DNA of 64,000 bases from Methyloferula stellata AR4 (GTDB taxonomy: Bacteria > Pseudomonadota > Alphaproteobacteria > Rhizobiales > Beijerinckiaceae): contig NZ_ARWA01000001.1 in assembly GCF_000385335.1 (NCBI RefSeq), positions 1,070,001 through 1,134,000 on the forward strand. The letters are read 5' to 3'. This document shows, piece by piece, positions 18,496 to 28,686 of this stretch. Each line of letters starts with the position of its first letter. Within the stretch, counting starts at the first letter, position 1. The notes beneath the pieces were generated by a model, which saw nothing but the letters and a program-made list of their open reading frames with translations, was not told the DNA's origin and made no database searches. The position numbers were made by a program, and so were the translations under genes.

Positions 18496-19200
18496 TCACG
18501 CAGATGCGGTTTCGGCGACGATAGCTTCAGCGGCGGCCTTGGGGTCCGGCGCTTGCGTGACGGGCCGGCCGATGACGAGATGGTCGGCGCCGGCCGCGAT
18601 CGCCGATTTCGGTGTCATAATTCTTTTCTGATCCGCCGCTTCCGCACCGGCCGGCCTGATGCCGGGCGTAACCAGGATGAGTTTTGTGCCGAAAGCGGCG
18701 CGCATGGCGGAGACTTCTTCCGCCGAAAGGATGAGGCCGTCGATACCGGCGGCTTCGGCCTGGGCGGCGCGGCGGGCGACGAGATCCTTCACGCCGAACG
18801 CATAGCCGGCCGCGGCGAGATCGGCATCGTCATAAGACGTCATCACGGTAACGGCGAGAAGCTTCAGGCCGGAGCCCGCGACGCCTGCTTTTGCGGCGGC
18901 CATCGTCTGCGGAAAGGCGTGAACGGTGAGGAAGCTTGCGCCCAATCGCGCCACCTGCGCCGTCGCGCGCGTGACGGTCGTTGGAATGTCATGCAGTTTG
19001 AGGTCGAGAAAAACTTTTTTGCCGCTTTTGATCAGTTGCTCGGCGAACAAAAACCCGCCGCTCGCATAGGCGAGCTCCATCCCGACCTTATAGAATGTCA
19101 CGCTGTCGCCGAGCCGCGCCACCATGGCTTCGGCTTCCGCGACGCTGGCGACATCCAGCGCCACGATCAGTTTATCGCGCGCGGAAAGCGCGGCGTTCAT
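18496..19200 (-). CDS. pyrF: Orotidine-5'-phosphate decarboxylase
   Basis: Catalyses the final step of UMP synthesis. The 234-residue TIM-barrel protein has LIVALDV (11-17), FYKVGMEL and the catalytic tetrad region [13 protein letters not shown] with Asp66, Lys68 and Asp71; phosphate-binding LVTPGIRP and [11 protein letters not shown] are at the C-terminus. Its ATG overlaps the stop of the upstream phospholipid methyltransferase by four bases (ATGA), so the two are translationally coupled, an odd functional pairing. Confidence 0.97.
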   Translation of the reverse strand: MNAALSARDKLIVALDVASVAEAEAMVARLGDSVTFYKVGMELAYASGGFLFAEQLIKSGKKVFLDLKLHDIPTTVTRATAQVARLGASFLTVHAFPQTMAAAKAGVAGSGLKLLAVTVMTSYDDADLAAAGYAFGVKDLVARRAAQAEAAGIDGLILSAEEVSAMRAAFGTKLILVTPGIRPAGAEAADQKRIMTPKSAIAAGADHLVIGRPVTQAPDPKAAAEAIVAETASA

Positions 19201-20072
19201 GGGCGGCGCAATTTATCGAAATCGGGAAATTTGCGCAGCGCCGCCGCCGGGGGGCTCGGTTTTGCCGCGCGCGTCTTATGCGCATTATCCGGCCGGCAGA
19301 GGCGTGCCTTGGCGAGCGCGATTTCGCGCTTTAAATCCTGCTGCATTTTTTCCGTGCCCATTTTGAGCTTGCCCAGGAAAACGATAGCAGGCTTTTGCGG
19401 CGGAAGCGGTTGCTCGGCCTGGTCCTCCACAGGCCTATAGACCCAGACGCGCGCCGGCGGCAGGTTGAGCCAGACCGGCGGCGACACTTCGGCATGAAAT
19501 GCGAGTTTCGCATTCTTGCGCGGAACCGGCGACATCACGCCATAAGTAAATTGGATGAAAGCGCCGCCGGGCGCCATCATGCCGAAGGCTTCGGTAAGCA
19601 GCCTGAGGCGCTCGCGCTCCGGCTTATTCAAAAGCGGCAGGCTCGAGACGACGGCGGCGGCGGGCTCGTCGAGCATGGTGCGCAGGCTGAGGGCCAGATG
19701 ATAAGCGTCGCCCTGGATGACGCGTACGCCCGGAAAGCGGCGGCGCAGAAGCGCGCAGAACGCGGCGTCATATTCGAGCAGCACGAGGCGGGCAGGCGCG
19801 ATGCCGCGTTGCAGGAGCGCCTCGGTAATGGCGCCTGTGCCGGGGCCGAGCTCGACCACCGGCCCCGTTCCATGCGGATCGACATAGCGGGCCATCATCC
19901 GCGCGAGAAAGCGGCCCGACGGCGACACGGCGCCGGCAAGCGAAGGATTATCGAACCAGGACTTGATGAATCGGGCTTCGTCCGCGAGACGCTCGTCGAT
20001 CCGGGTCGTGGACTTCAGGCCCCGGGCCGGGCGCGGCGTGTGACTGTGCAAAGATCGTCCCTCAAGAAACAC
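19197..20072 (-). CDS. Phospholipid N-methyltransferase (PmtA, Rhodobacter type)
   Basis: A SAM-dependent enzyme predicted to methylate phosphatidylethanolamine towards phosphatidylcholine. The 291-residue protein has a lead-in [30 protein letters not shown] that is characteristic of this family, then SAM motif [21 protein letters not shown], the acidic strand LVLLEYD, and the [12 protein letters not shown] region. Alternatively it could be a related ribosomal-RNA adenine methylase-like enzyme, but the NPxxxGAVxPSxR motif argues for PmtA. The C-terminal 50 residues are basic and poorly conserved. It overlaps pyrF by 4 bp. Confidence 0.82.
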   Translation of the reverse strand: MFLEGRSLHSHTPRPARGLKSTTRIDERLADEARFIKSWFDNPSLAGAVSPSGRFLARMMARYVDPHGTGPVVELGPGTGAITEALLQRGIAPARLVLLEYDAAFCALLRRRFPGVRVIQGDAYHLALSLRTMLDEPAAAVVSSLPLLNKPERERLRLLTEAFGMMAPGGAFIQFTYGVMSPVPRKNAKLAFHAEVSPPVWLNLPPARVWVYRPVEDQAEQPLPPQKPAIVFLGKLKMGTEKMQQDLKREIALAKARLCRPDNAHKTRAAKPSPPAAALRKFPDFDKLRRP

Positions 20073-20232
20073 AACGCGAATCGTGTGGAGCGCCCAAAAG
20101 CGGGCGAGGCCTTGGCACCAAAGCCGACAAAAGCCGAGGCGTCAAGAAACTGACATATTGTGCCAGCCAAAAGCCATTCAATTGGCCGGCGAGCGCAACG
20201 CGGCGGGCGCTCCGCGTTTTCGCCGGATTGGG

Positions 20233-21360
20233 CTATTGGCCGCCCAAATTTTCGAAGAAATCCTTCATCTTGGCAAAAAAGCCGGAGGATTCGGGATGCG
20301 TCTTCGTCGATGATTCGGCTTCGAATTCGGTGAGCAATTCGCGCTGGCGCTTGGTGAGGTTCTGCGGCGTTTCCACCGTGACCTGGATATAGAGGTCGCC
20401 GACGTCGCGCGATCGCAAAACCGGCATGCCTTTGCTTTTCAGCTTGAATTGCTTGCCGGATTGGGTGCCTTCCGGAATTTTGACCCGCGACTCGCCGCCA
20501 TCGACGGTATGGACCTGGACTTCGCCGCCGAGTGACGCCTGCACCATGGAAATCGGCACGCGGCAGAAAAGATCCGCCCCATCGCGCTGGAAGAAGGGAT
20601 GCGGCTTGGTCGAGACGAAAATATAAAGATCGCCGGGGGGGCCGCCGCGCAACCCGGCTTCGCCCTCGCCGGTCAGGCGGATACGCGTGCCGTCTTCGAC
20701 GCCGGCCGGGACATTGACCTGCAAGGCGCGCTCGCGCGTCGTGCGGCCGGTGCCGCTGCAAGAGGTGCAGGGATCGTCGATGATCTCGCCGCGTCCGTAA
20801 CAATGCGGGCAGGTGCGTTCGATCGCAAAGAAGCCCTGCTGCGCCCGCACGCGGCCCTGGCCGCCGCAGGTCGGGCAGACGCGGGGTTTGGCGCCGGGCT
20901 TGGCGCCGGTGCCCGAACAGGCCTCGCAGGAAATCGAGGTCGGCACTTTCAGGCTGGCGGTCTTGCCGTTGAATGCGTCTTCGAGGGTGATTTCGAGATT
21001 ATAGCGAAGATCCGAACCGCGATTGGCATTGGCGCGGCCGCCGCGGCGTCCCATGACGTCGCCGAAGAGATCGTCGAAAATATCGGCCATGGAGGAGGAG
21101 AAGCCGTCGCCGCCTCCGCCGCCGAAGCCGCCTTGCTCGAAGGCGGCATGGCCGTAGCGGTCATAGGCAGCGCGCTTCTGCCCGTCGGACAGGATTTGAT
21201 AGGCCTCGTTCAATTCCTTGAATTTGACTTCGGCGTCGGCATTGCCGGGATTGCGGTCGGGATGGTGTTGCATCGCCGCCTTGCGGAAAGCGGTCTTCAT
21301 CTCGACTTCGGTGCACGTCTTTGTAACGCCCAAGACTTCGTAATAGCAACGTTTAGCCAT
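20233..21360 (-). CDS. dnaJ: Chaperone protein DnaJ
   Basis: The Hsp40 partner of DnaK. The 375-residue type I protein has a J domain with His33-Pro34-Asp35 (HHPDRNPG), a Gly/Phe-rich linker ([25 protein letters not shown]), four CxxCxGxG zinc motifs ([32 protein letters not shown]) and the C-terminal substrate-binding domain. It lies 336 bp downstream of dnaK on the same strand; the gap is occupied by palindromes, so cotranscription with processing or a weak internal promoter is likely. Confidence 0.97.
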   Translation of the reverse strand: MAKRCYYEVLGVTKTCTEVEMKTAFRKAAMQHHPDRNPGNADAEVKFKELNEAYQILSDGQKRAAYDRYGHAAFEQGGFGGGGGDGFSSSMADIFDDLFGDVMGRRGGRANANRGSDLRYNLEITLEDAFNGKTASLKVPTSISCEACSGTGAKPGAKPRVCPTCGGQGRVRAQQGFFAIERTCPHCYGRGEIIDDPCTSCSGTGRTTRERALQVNVPAGVEDGTRIRLTGEGEAGLRGGPPGDLYIFVSTKPHPFFQRDGADLFCRVPISMVQASLGGEVQVHTVDGGESRVKIPEGTQSGKQFKLKSKGMPVLRSRDVGDLYIQVTVETPQNLTKRQRELLTEFEAESSTKTHPESSGFFAKMKDFFENLGGQ

Positions 21361-21696
21361 GGCGGTCCGCGTTCCAATCCTTGCCTGAAATCATCGTCTT
21401 AGCCCCAGAAGATAGACGCCAGCCGCCGGGCGCGCTCAAGGCCGCGCGGCAGCCAGGTCGAAGCAAGAGTGGTTCCAGATGTGGCGCGGCCGCCATCTCC
21501 AAGCCCCCTCAACGCGGTTCAGCCCGAATGTTCGGGCTGAGCCCTTCGAACCGCTCCGCTGGCGCGCGACGGCCCCACACCCTCGCCTTAGACGGCGGCT
21601 TCCCAAATCGTGCTTGCACGACTTGGGACATTGAGAATGCCAATCCCGGTAAACCCGAGATTGGTGCCGCTACCGAGCGAGGAAAGGAAACCGGCT
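21361..21696. other. dnaK-dnaJ intergenic stretch with several hairpins
   Basis: No gene is seen in these 336 bp. From the dnaK side: a hairpin CCAATC-x-CGG / CCG-x-GATTGG at 21640-21664; an imperfect palindrome at 21601-21628 built on CCCAAATCGTGC / GCACGACTTGGG; and a perfect TCAGCCCGAA / TTCGGGCTGA palindrome at 21519-21540 nested in GCGGTTC / GAACCGC. These may cap or process the dnaK mRNA. Confidence 0.6.
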
Positions 21697-23607
<1,911 letters not shown>

Positions 23608-23731
23608 GTTGTTTCCTTTCGATTCGCAAGACCGCCGGACCCCGAAGCGATCCTGGCCTGTGGGAGGACGGCTGTCCGCCCGGTCCCCGATAAGTTCAAA
23701 TTGGTTTGATTGCGCGTAAACGCAAGATGAG

Positions 23732-23763
23732 CCGTATATAAGCGAGGCTGGAAAGCGTGCAAG
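23732..23763 (-). promoter_or_regulatory. Sigma-32-type heat-shock promoter of dnaK
   Basis: On the minus strand CTTGCA (-35, 23763-23758) and CTTATATACGG (-10 region, 23742-23732) fit the alphaproteobacterial heat-shock consensus CTTG / CYTATnTnnG at every core position. TATATA also gives an acceptable sigma-70 -10 with a 17-bp spacer. Confidence 0.7.
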
Positions 23764-24030
23764 ACGAGAAACTGTCTGCTTTCAAACCCGCGCCGGCTTG
23801 ACTCTGGCGTCGGCGTCGGTCCCAGCTCCGCCAAAGCCGACAGTTCAGGCTTTTGCCGAGGCAGCATGAAGGTTGATTTGCCGGTAAAGTCAGCTCAAAC
23901 AGATTTCAGTCTGTTTTTCGCTGTTCTGGCGGCAAAACCATTTTGCATGCCGGGTTTCAGGATTCGGGATGCGCAAAACCTCGGATCCGATCCGAAACGG
24001 GCGTTTCGTTCCGTAAGAGCGGTCTTTGAG

Positions 24031-24921
24031 ATGCGAGTCCTGGTTGCGGCACTGGTTTTTGTGATGGCCTTCGCGGTCCCCGCGATGGCGCAGCTCATGC
24101 TGCATAATGGTACGGATGCCGCGCCGGGCGAGGGCGGCGAACCCGCACCCGCTGGTTCGGATGCTGCGCAGGAACCGCAAAAGGCGAAACCCATTCCCAT
24201 GAAACCGCCGGCGGACGATAGCGTGATCGGGCAGACCCTCTTGCGCGACGGCGCGGTCGGCGCCATTGCGCTGTCGCGCCAGGGAAAAGACCTGGCAGTC
24301 GCAAAGCTTTCTCTCGAAGGCGAAGAAATTTCGAAGCCCGGCGAGCCGTGCCATGTCGAGGTCAATGCCGGCCTGCCGATCGCCGCGCGTTTCGACGGGC
24401 GCCCCATGGGTCTTAGCCGCTATCAGGTGGACCTGCAGGCCTGCCCGTTTTCCTTCGATGTGCTCGAAGGCGCCATCCTTATCCCGAAGGGCCATGCCTG
24501 CGATTTCGCCGCCGCCGATTGCCATGTCGATCCGGCGGGGCTTTGGGGGCCGCAAGGCAATACGATCAGCCAGACCCGCGCGCATGAGATGGAACAGACG
24601 CGGCTGCATATTGAAACCGACATGCGCGCCAATTTCCGGGTTTTGCTGTCGCATGCGGGCAAGGATAAAGCCTCGATCAAGCGAATTGCCGGCGAGCAGG
24701 CGGGATTTTCGTCGGAACGCGAAACCCTTTGCCATTCCTATGCGCTGGAATCGGTGCACGGCTTTTGCGCCTTGGAAATAACCAGGGCGCGCGTTCTGGC
24801 GCTTCTGGCGCAGCTCGGCGCCATCTCCAATAAGCAGGACGAAGTAAGGCCGCCGCCGGTCAAGAAAAAGCCGAGACCCCCGTCCGTCGCGGCCGAGCCC
24901 GCACCGGCGCCGCCGCAATAA
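24031..24921 (+). CDS. Exported protein of unknown function
   Basis: A 296-residue protein beginning with a Sec signal peptide (MRVLVAALVFVMAFAVPAMA-Q), then a low-complexity Pro/Ala-rich stretch to about residue 65. A folded middle part has paired cysteines (GEPCHVEV, LQACPFSF, HACDFAAADCH), and a helical C-terminal region includes ETLCHSYALESVHGFCALEITRARVLALLAQL, reminiscent of small periplasmic LprI-like domains. The last 20 residues are Pro/Lys-rich. The ATG at 24031 was chosen because the preceding 55 residues of open frame precede the signal peptide and look untranslated. I do not recognise a named family; a periplasmic role is inferred. Confidence 0.65.
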   Translation: MRVLVAALVFVMAFAVPAMAQLMLHNGTDAAPGEGGEPAPAGSDAAQEPQKAKPIPMKPPADDSVIGQTLLRDGAVGAIALSRQGKDLAVAKLSLEGEEISKPGEPCHVEVNAGLPIAARFDGRPMGLSRYQVDLQACPFSFDVLEGAILIPKGHACDFAAADCHVDPAGLWGPQGNTISQTRAHEMEQTRLHIETDMRANFRVLLSHAGKDKASIKRIAGEQAGFSSERETLCHSYALESVHGFCALEITRARVLALLAQLGAISNKQDEVRPPPVKKKPRPPSVAAEPAPAPPQ

Positions 24922-25007
24922 ATATGGGATCGGCAAGCTCCCGTTAAGCATAGACGTCTATTTAAGTGGTCGGGACATATTTTAGCCGGCGCCAGACGAC
25001 AGGTTGT

Positions 25008-25032
25008 GGAACCAACGTTCCCAGCAGGCGTT
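25008..25032 (+). promoter_or_regulatory. EcfG (general stress sigma) promoter
   Basis: GGAAC (25008-25012), exactly 16 bp, CGTT (25029-25032): a full match to the EcfG consensus. The predicted transcription start is about 25038-25040, at the foot of the hairpin described in the next entry. Confidence 0.8.
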
Positions 25033-25037
25033 GGTTT

Positions 25038-25124
25038 GAGTTCCGCGCTCGTTTAGCCCCCCAACCAGCCCGCGCGGGACTTCCTGGCCGGCCGCCCTTC
25101 CCCCGGGGTGGTCGGCCTTTTCTT
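25038..25124 (+). ncRNA. Candidate stress-induced sRNA with C-rich loop, GsrN-like architecture
   Basis: Downstream of a consensus EcfG promoter an RNA of about 85 nt would contain a 5' hairpin (GTTCCGCG 25040-25047 pairing with CGCGGGAC 25073-25080) whose 25-nt loop holds six consecutive cytosines (25057-25062), then an intrinsic terminator (stem 25086-25097 / 25106-25117, loop also C-rich, U-run). No open frame fits in it. Caulobacter GsrN is known as an EcfG/SigT-driven sRNA whose C-rich 5' loop pairs with katG and other mRNAs; the same promoter, loop and terminator order is seen here. Homology is inferred from architecture and not from alignment. Read-through into the secreted protein gene at 25264 is possible. 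Confidence 0.6.
25086..25124 (+). terminator. Intrinsic terminator of the candidate sRNA
   Basis: A 12-bp GC stem with two G-U pairs, loop TTCCCCCG, followed by TTTTCTT. It stands 140 bp before the next gene, so it ends the short transcript started by the EcfG promoter. Confidence 0.75.
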
Positions 25125-25263
25125 GTTCCGGGGCTTCTGATCCCGCTCTCTGCGACCGGTTGCTAAACTCGAAATTATGAAACCCGGCAACGGTTTAATA
25201 AGTTGCTATAGTCAAGGCTGCAGCACGACGCATCGTCGCCTCGGCCACGCCGGAGTTAGTGAC

Positions 25264-25569
25264 ATGACTATGAGAGCCCAAATTTTGATTGGCGGAATCG
25301 CTGTTTGTCTGACGAGTACGATGGCATTGCCGGCCCTGGCGCAGCCCGGAGCGGTCTATTACGCGCCGGTGCCGGTTTACGTGCCTTGGTATGTCGGGCC
25401 GAGTTACGGTCCGAGCGTGCCGCATTATCAGGGACCCGATGGCACCTATGATAGCCTTGCCGATTTCAGCAGGGATATTTGGGGTGTTCCGTGCGGCGTC
25501 GAATGCACCTACAGGGCTCAGGTCCGTTGGGGTGTGGTGCCGCCGCCGCATCCCCGCTATCGCCATTGA
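25264..25569 (+). CDS. Small exported protein of unknown function
   Basis: A 101-residue protein with a signal peptide (MTMRAQILIGGIAVCLTSTMALPALAQ) followed by a Tyr/Pro-rich segment (VYYAPVPVYVPWYVGPSYGPSVPHY), two cysteines (GVPCGVECTY) and a Pro/His/Arg tail. The ATG at 25264 begins the signal peptide; the open frame extends upstream to 25177 without support. No family is recognised. It is the first gene after the candidate sRNA and its terminator, and converges with the DUF2244 gene, whose stop is 10 bp away. Confidence 0.6.
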   Translation: MTMRAQILIGGIAVCLTSTMALPALAQPGAVYYAPVPVYVPWYVGPSYGPSVPHYQGPDGTYDSLADFSRDIWGVPCGVECTYRAQVRWGVVPPPHPRYRH

Positions 25570-25579
25570 TGCTGCGTCT

Positions 25580-26134
25580 TTAAGAAAAGCGCGGTCCGCG
25601 GCGTGCTTCGGCCAGCGCGCGTGACAGGCTGACGGCGAGCTTCGCTTTTTCCGCCGGGCCGAGAAAAGGCCCGACCTCCACGCTGCGGCCGCGCGAGACG
25701 AAGGCGAGCCTCTGGGTGCCGAACTCTTCGTGTTCCTCACGGTCGAGCCGGACCCAGGCGGGATTGAAGCGCCATTCGGCCCGCGCGCCCTTCGCGCTGA
25801 CCTTGGCGAAGCGCAGTTCGAAAGGCGTCAACAACACGTCTTCATAGGCGCGCGCGGCGCGAAAATTGGCCCGGAAGGCAAAATAGAAGGCGGCGACATC
25901 GAGCCCCATGAAGCCCGCGACAGGCCAGGCCCCGAGCATGATGAAGGGCAGGCTCGTGAAAAAACTCGCGCCTGAGAAAATCATCAAAAGCAGACGGAAA
26001 TTGCCTTTCGTCAGCGACCGATGCGGCTGCAGACGCAAAGAGAGGATCGGCGGATCACAGTTTTCGGAAACGTCGGAATGAGCAGCATCCTGCCCCGGCG
26101 CGCTCCATTTGGGTGTGATCATCTCTTCGTCCAC
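25580..26134 (-). CDS. DUF2244 family membrane protein
   Basis: The 184-residue protein has the DUF2244 layout: a short N-terminal region, PHRSLTKGNFRLLLMIF, two adjacent membrane helices (about residues 48-85, with LPFIMLGAWPVAGFMGLDVAAFYFAFRANFRAAR between and after), then a soluble domain beginning YEDVLLTPFELRFAKV and ending in EVGPFLGPAEKAKLAVSLSRAL. The function is unknown; in many alphaproteobacteria this gene neighbours nth, as it does here in divergent orientation. The 231-bp gap to nth is filled by palindromic repeats. Confidence 0.85.
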   Translation of the reverse strand: MDEEMITPKWSAPGQDAAHSDVSENCDPPILSLRLQPHRSLTKGNFRLLLMIFSGASFFTSLPFIMLGAWPVAGFMGLDVAAFYFAFRANFRAARAYEDVLLTPFELRFAKVSAKGARAEWRFNPAWVRLDREEHEEFGTQRLAFVSRGRSVEVGPFLGPAEKAKLAVSLSRALAEARRGPRFS

Positions 26135-26198
26135 GCGATGCCAGCCCTTCTCTCGCCCCTTACGTCAATTTATAAGCTTCGCTGACTATATATGAACC

Positions 26199-26289
26199 TA
26201 GAGCGGGATGAGGAAAAGTGTGCAGCGGTTTTTCGGGCGCATTCAAGTTTACGCAGATTGCGCAAGTTTATCTGCTCTATCCCGCTCTA
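26199..26289. repeat. Inverted-repeat element, family E
   Basis: TAGAGCGGGAT at 26199-26209 and ATCCCGCTCTA near 26279-26289 are perfect 11-bp inverted ends enclosing about 70 bp. It occurs in the divergent DUF2244-nth gap together with the palindrome at 26313-26343 and looks like a dispersed repeat rather than an operator. Confidence 0.6.
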
Positions 26290-26312
26290 ACTCATCAGAA
26301 TCGATCATGTTC

Positions 26313-26343
26313 ATGATTTTGGATCGATTCGATCCAAAATCAT
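26313..26343. repeat. Perfect 31-bp palindrome
   Basis: Arms ATGATTTTGGATCGA and TCGATCCAAAATCAT (15 bp each) flank a single T. It lies 22 bp before the nth start codon, so it would form a stable hairpin in the nth leader. Confidence 0.7.
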
Positions 26344-26365
26344 CGTGATCTAAGGCGACGGTAGC

Positions 26366-27169
26366 GTGGAAAAAATTTCAACGCGTGGGAACAAGATACC
26401 GGCGCCTTCGGCGAAACCACGGGCCTCCAGCCTTGGCAAAGCGCTGACCCAGGGCCAAAGTTCCAAGGGCGAAGGGTCCAAATCCAAACCGGGGGTGCCG
26501 ACACCCGCATCCGCAAAGCGGCCGCGCCAAAAAAAGCCCGATCCCAAAATCGTCCGCGAGATTTTCGAGCGCTTTCGGGCCGCCGAACCGCATCCCAAAG
26601 GTGAACTCGAACACGTCAACGCGTTTACGTTTCTTGTCGCCGTCGTTTTGTCGGCGCAGGCGACGGATGCGGGCGTCAACAAGGCGACGCGGGCGCTTTT
26701 CGCCGCGGCCGACAGCCCGCAAAAAATGCTGGCGCTCGGCGAAGACAAAGTCCGCGACATGATCAAGACGATCGGGCTTTTCCGCGGCAAGGCGAAGAAC
26801 GTGATTTTATTGTCGAAGCGCCTGCTCGATGTCTATGGCGGGAAAATCCCCGAAACGCGGGAGGAGCTGCAAACCTTGCCGGGCGTCGGCCGCAAGACGG
26901 CCAATGTCGTGATGAACAATGCCTTCGGTGCGCCGACCATCGCGGTCGATACGCATCTCTTCCGGGTGTCCAACCGGATTCCATTGGCGCGCGGCAAGAC
27001 GCCGCTTGCCGTGGAACTCGGGCTCGAAAAGATCATTCCGGACGAATTCAAGCAGCATGCCCATCATTGGCTCATTCTGCATGGTCGTTATGTGTGCAAG
27101 GCGCGCCGCCCCGAGTGCGAGCGCTGCATCATTTCTGATCTTTGCACCTCGCCCGAGAAGCGGGTCTGA
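26366..27169 (+). CDS. nth: Endonuclease III (DNA glycosylase/AP lyase)
   Basis: Excises oxidised pyrimidines and cleaves the abasic site. In this 267-residue protein the first 55 residues are a basic, low-complexity extension absent from the 211-residue E. coli enzyme. The core has AFTFLVAVVLSAQATD, the helix-hairpin-helix LPGVGRKTANVV with catalytic Lys177, the catalytic Asp195 in AVDTHLFRVSNR, and the [4Fe-4S] cysteines 244, 251, 254 and 260 (C-x6-C-x2-C-x5-C). The start is a GTG at 26366, 23 bp after a strong palindrome. It is divergent from DUF2244. Confidence 0.95.
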   Translation: MEKISTRGNKIPAPSAKPRASSLGKALTQGQSSKGEGSKSKPGVPTPASAKRPRQKKPDPKIVREIFERFRAAEPHPKGELEHVNAFTFLVAVVLSAQATDAGVNKATRALFAAADSPQKMLALGEDKVRDMIKTIGLFRGKAKNVILLSKRLLDVYGGKIPETREELQTLPGVGRKTANVVMNNAFGAPTIAVDTHLFRVSNRIPLARGKTPLAVELGLEKIIPDEFKQHAHHWLILHGRYVCKARRPECERCIISDLCTSPEKRV

Positions 27170-27296
27170 GGCGGAGCCTGCCGCCGCCATGAAATCATTG
27201 CTGCATTCTCCCGTAATGACGCTATAAGTCGGCCCCGACGAGAACTTAAGAGCGAAAGCGCCCTGGCGGCTCGCCGGGGCGAAGGAGCAGGTTGAA

Positions 27297-28421
27297 GTGA
27301 GTGACACGGTCATCACCGGCAGCGACGAAGCCTTCGACGAAGCCCTGGCGCATATGGGGCTCAAGCGCTTCGAGATGCCGAAGCCGAAGTTGAACGGCAA
27401 TGTCAGCCTTTTCGAAGTGGTGCGCGAGCGCTGTCTCGCGACGCTGGCCGATATGGCGGATGAATATGCGTCGGAAGGCGGGATCGCCTTCGGTTTTGCC
27501 GATCATCGCGAGTTCAACGCTTTCGCGCAGCGCACGTCGCGCGACATGATCTGCCTTTATGTTCCGGCCATTCGCAGCCTCTGGGCCTTCTTCCATGGGC
27601 TGATGGGCCAGCGCGAGCTCTTCCCCTGGATCGACGATACCGGCCGTTTCGAAGGGCAGCCGCCGCAGTCGAAGGGCGATCTTTTCTTCGTCCGGCCACC
27701 GGATAAGCCTGCGAATGAAGAGATCGAGATCCGCCGCAAATTGGCCGTCGCCCTTTTCGACACCGCCCTCGACTTCATGCTCAAACATGAAGTCGCGCAC
27801 TTGTGGAACGGGCATGTCGAATTGCTGCATGCGAAGGAAGGCTCCGCGGCGTTTCAGGAAATGCGTCTCGTCGACGGTGGCCTCGATATTTCCACGGTGC
27901 AGACGCTCGAATATGATGCCGATGCTTTCGCCATTCAGCAGGCTTTCGCGCGCGCCTATCGGCTCAACCCTTTCGCCGAATATTCCGAGGGCTTTTTGAA
28001 GGATCACAAGATCCCGCTCGACGGCGACCATTCGACGACTTGGTATTTCACCTGGTTTTCGATCTATGCGGTGTTCCGGCTTTTCGACGAATCCTGCGAG
28101 GCGGCCGATCTGCCGCAATGGACGCATCCGCCGGCGGCTTTGCGGCAAGCCTGCCTCGTCACCTCGGTCGCAGCGGTTTGCGCGCGGCAGGGCTGGTCGC
28201 GGCTGAACCCAACCGAATGGGAGCGCGTCGCAAGCGAAGCCGGCCTCGAGGCCGAACGCCTCGTCTGCCGGTTGCGCGGCTTCCAGCTCAATGCGAATGC
28301 CTATCTGTCGCTTTGGAGCGCCCCGGTCGCCGAGCAAATTCAGAATTATCTGACCGTTTGGGAGACGCTTGGCCCGCAATTGGCGGCCATGCCGCGGGGA
28401 CCGCAGCCGGCGCGGCCCTGA
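27297..28421 (+). CDS. Uncharacterised protein with HExxH zinc-peptidase motif
   Basis: A 374-residue cytosolic protein without signal peptide. GTG start at 27297, preceded by AAGGAG at 9 bp. Residues 164-168 read HEVAH in the context DFMLKHEVAHLWNGHVE, and EYDADAFA starts at Glu205, resembling the distal ExxAD zinc ligand block of gluzincin/M48-like peptidases about 40 residues on. The rest, including WYFTWFSIYAVFRLFDESC, is not recognised. A metal-dependent peptidase or a protein derived from one is inferred. It stands alone between nth and the rimP operon. Confidence 0.6.
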   Translation: MSDTVITGSDEAFDEALAHMGLKRFEMPKPKLNGNVSLFEVVRERCLATLADMADEYASEGGIAFGFADHREFNAFAQRTSRDMICLYVPAIRSLWAFFHGLMGQRELFPWIDDTGRFEGQPPQSKGDLFFVRPPDKPANEEIEIRRKLAVALFDTALDFMLKHEVAHLWNGHVELLHAKEGSAAFQEMRLVDGGLDISTVQTLEYDADAFAIQQAFARAYRLNPFAEYSEGFLKDHKIPLDGDHSTTWYFTWFSIYAVFRLFDESCEAADLPQWTHPPAALRQACLVTSVAAVCARQGWSRLNPTEWERVASEAGLEAERLVCRLRGFQLNANAYLSLWSAPVAEQIQNYLTVWETLGPQLAAMPRGPQPARP

Positions 28422-28490
28422 ATCCAGCCTAAGCCACACAATAGATTCGCGCGCCTAATCGGCCGGGGGCTAAATTTCTTGCCTCGCGAC

Positions 28491-28520
28491 TTGCGGGACG
28501 CGGAGGTTTTGCCATATAAT
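28491..28520 (+). promoter_or_regulatory. Strong promoter of the rimP-nusA-infB operon
   Basis: TTGCGG (28491-28496) and a consensus TATAAT (28515-28520) with an 18-bp spacer. Transcription would begin near 28527, about 160 nt before the rimP ATG and 40 nt before the attenuator hairpin. Confidence 0.65.
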
Positions 28521-28568
28521 TACATATCTTCAATGCTTCATGTACGGATCAGCTTCGATCCTGTTACG

Positions 28569-28597
28569 GAGTGGGCCCAGTGGACCCGCTCTTTTTT
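28569..28597 (+). terminator. Attenuator-like terminator in the rimP leader
   Basis: A hairpin of 9 pairs with one mismatch (GAGTGGG / CCCGCTC plus CC / GG, loop AGT) is followed by six T residues. It lies between the operon promoter and rimP, with no gene before it, so it could abort transcription of the whole operon conditionally. Confidence 0.65.
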
Positions 28598-28686
28598 ATT
28601 GTCGCCGCCTTTGTGTGTTTAAGTCTTCGTGCTTTTCGCTCCGGCGGACAGTCCGTACCGGCACCGATCGAGATTTCACCTCATCC

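Noticed and set aside
23890-24951. 353-codon minus-strand frame over the exported protein at 24031
   Set aside because: The plus frame has a clear signal peptide and paired cysteines; the minus frame does not.
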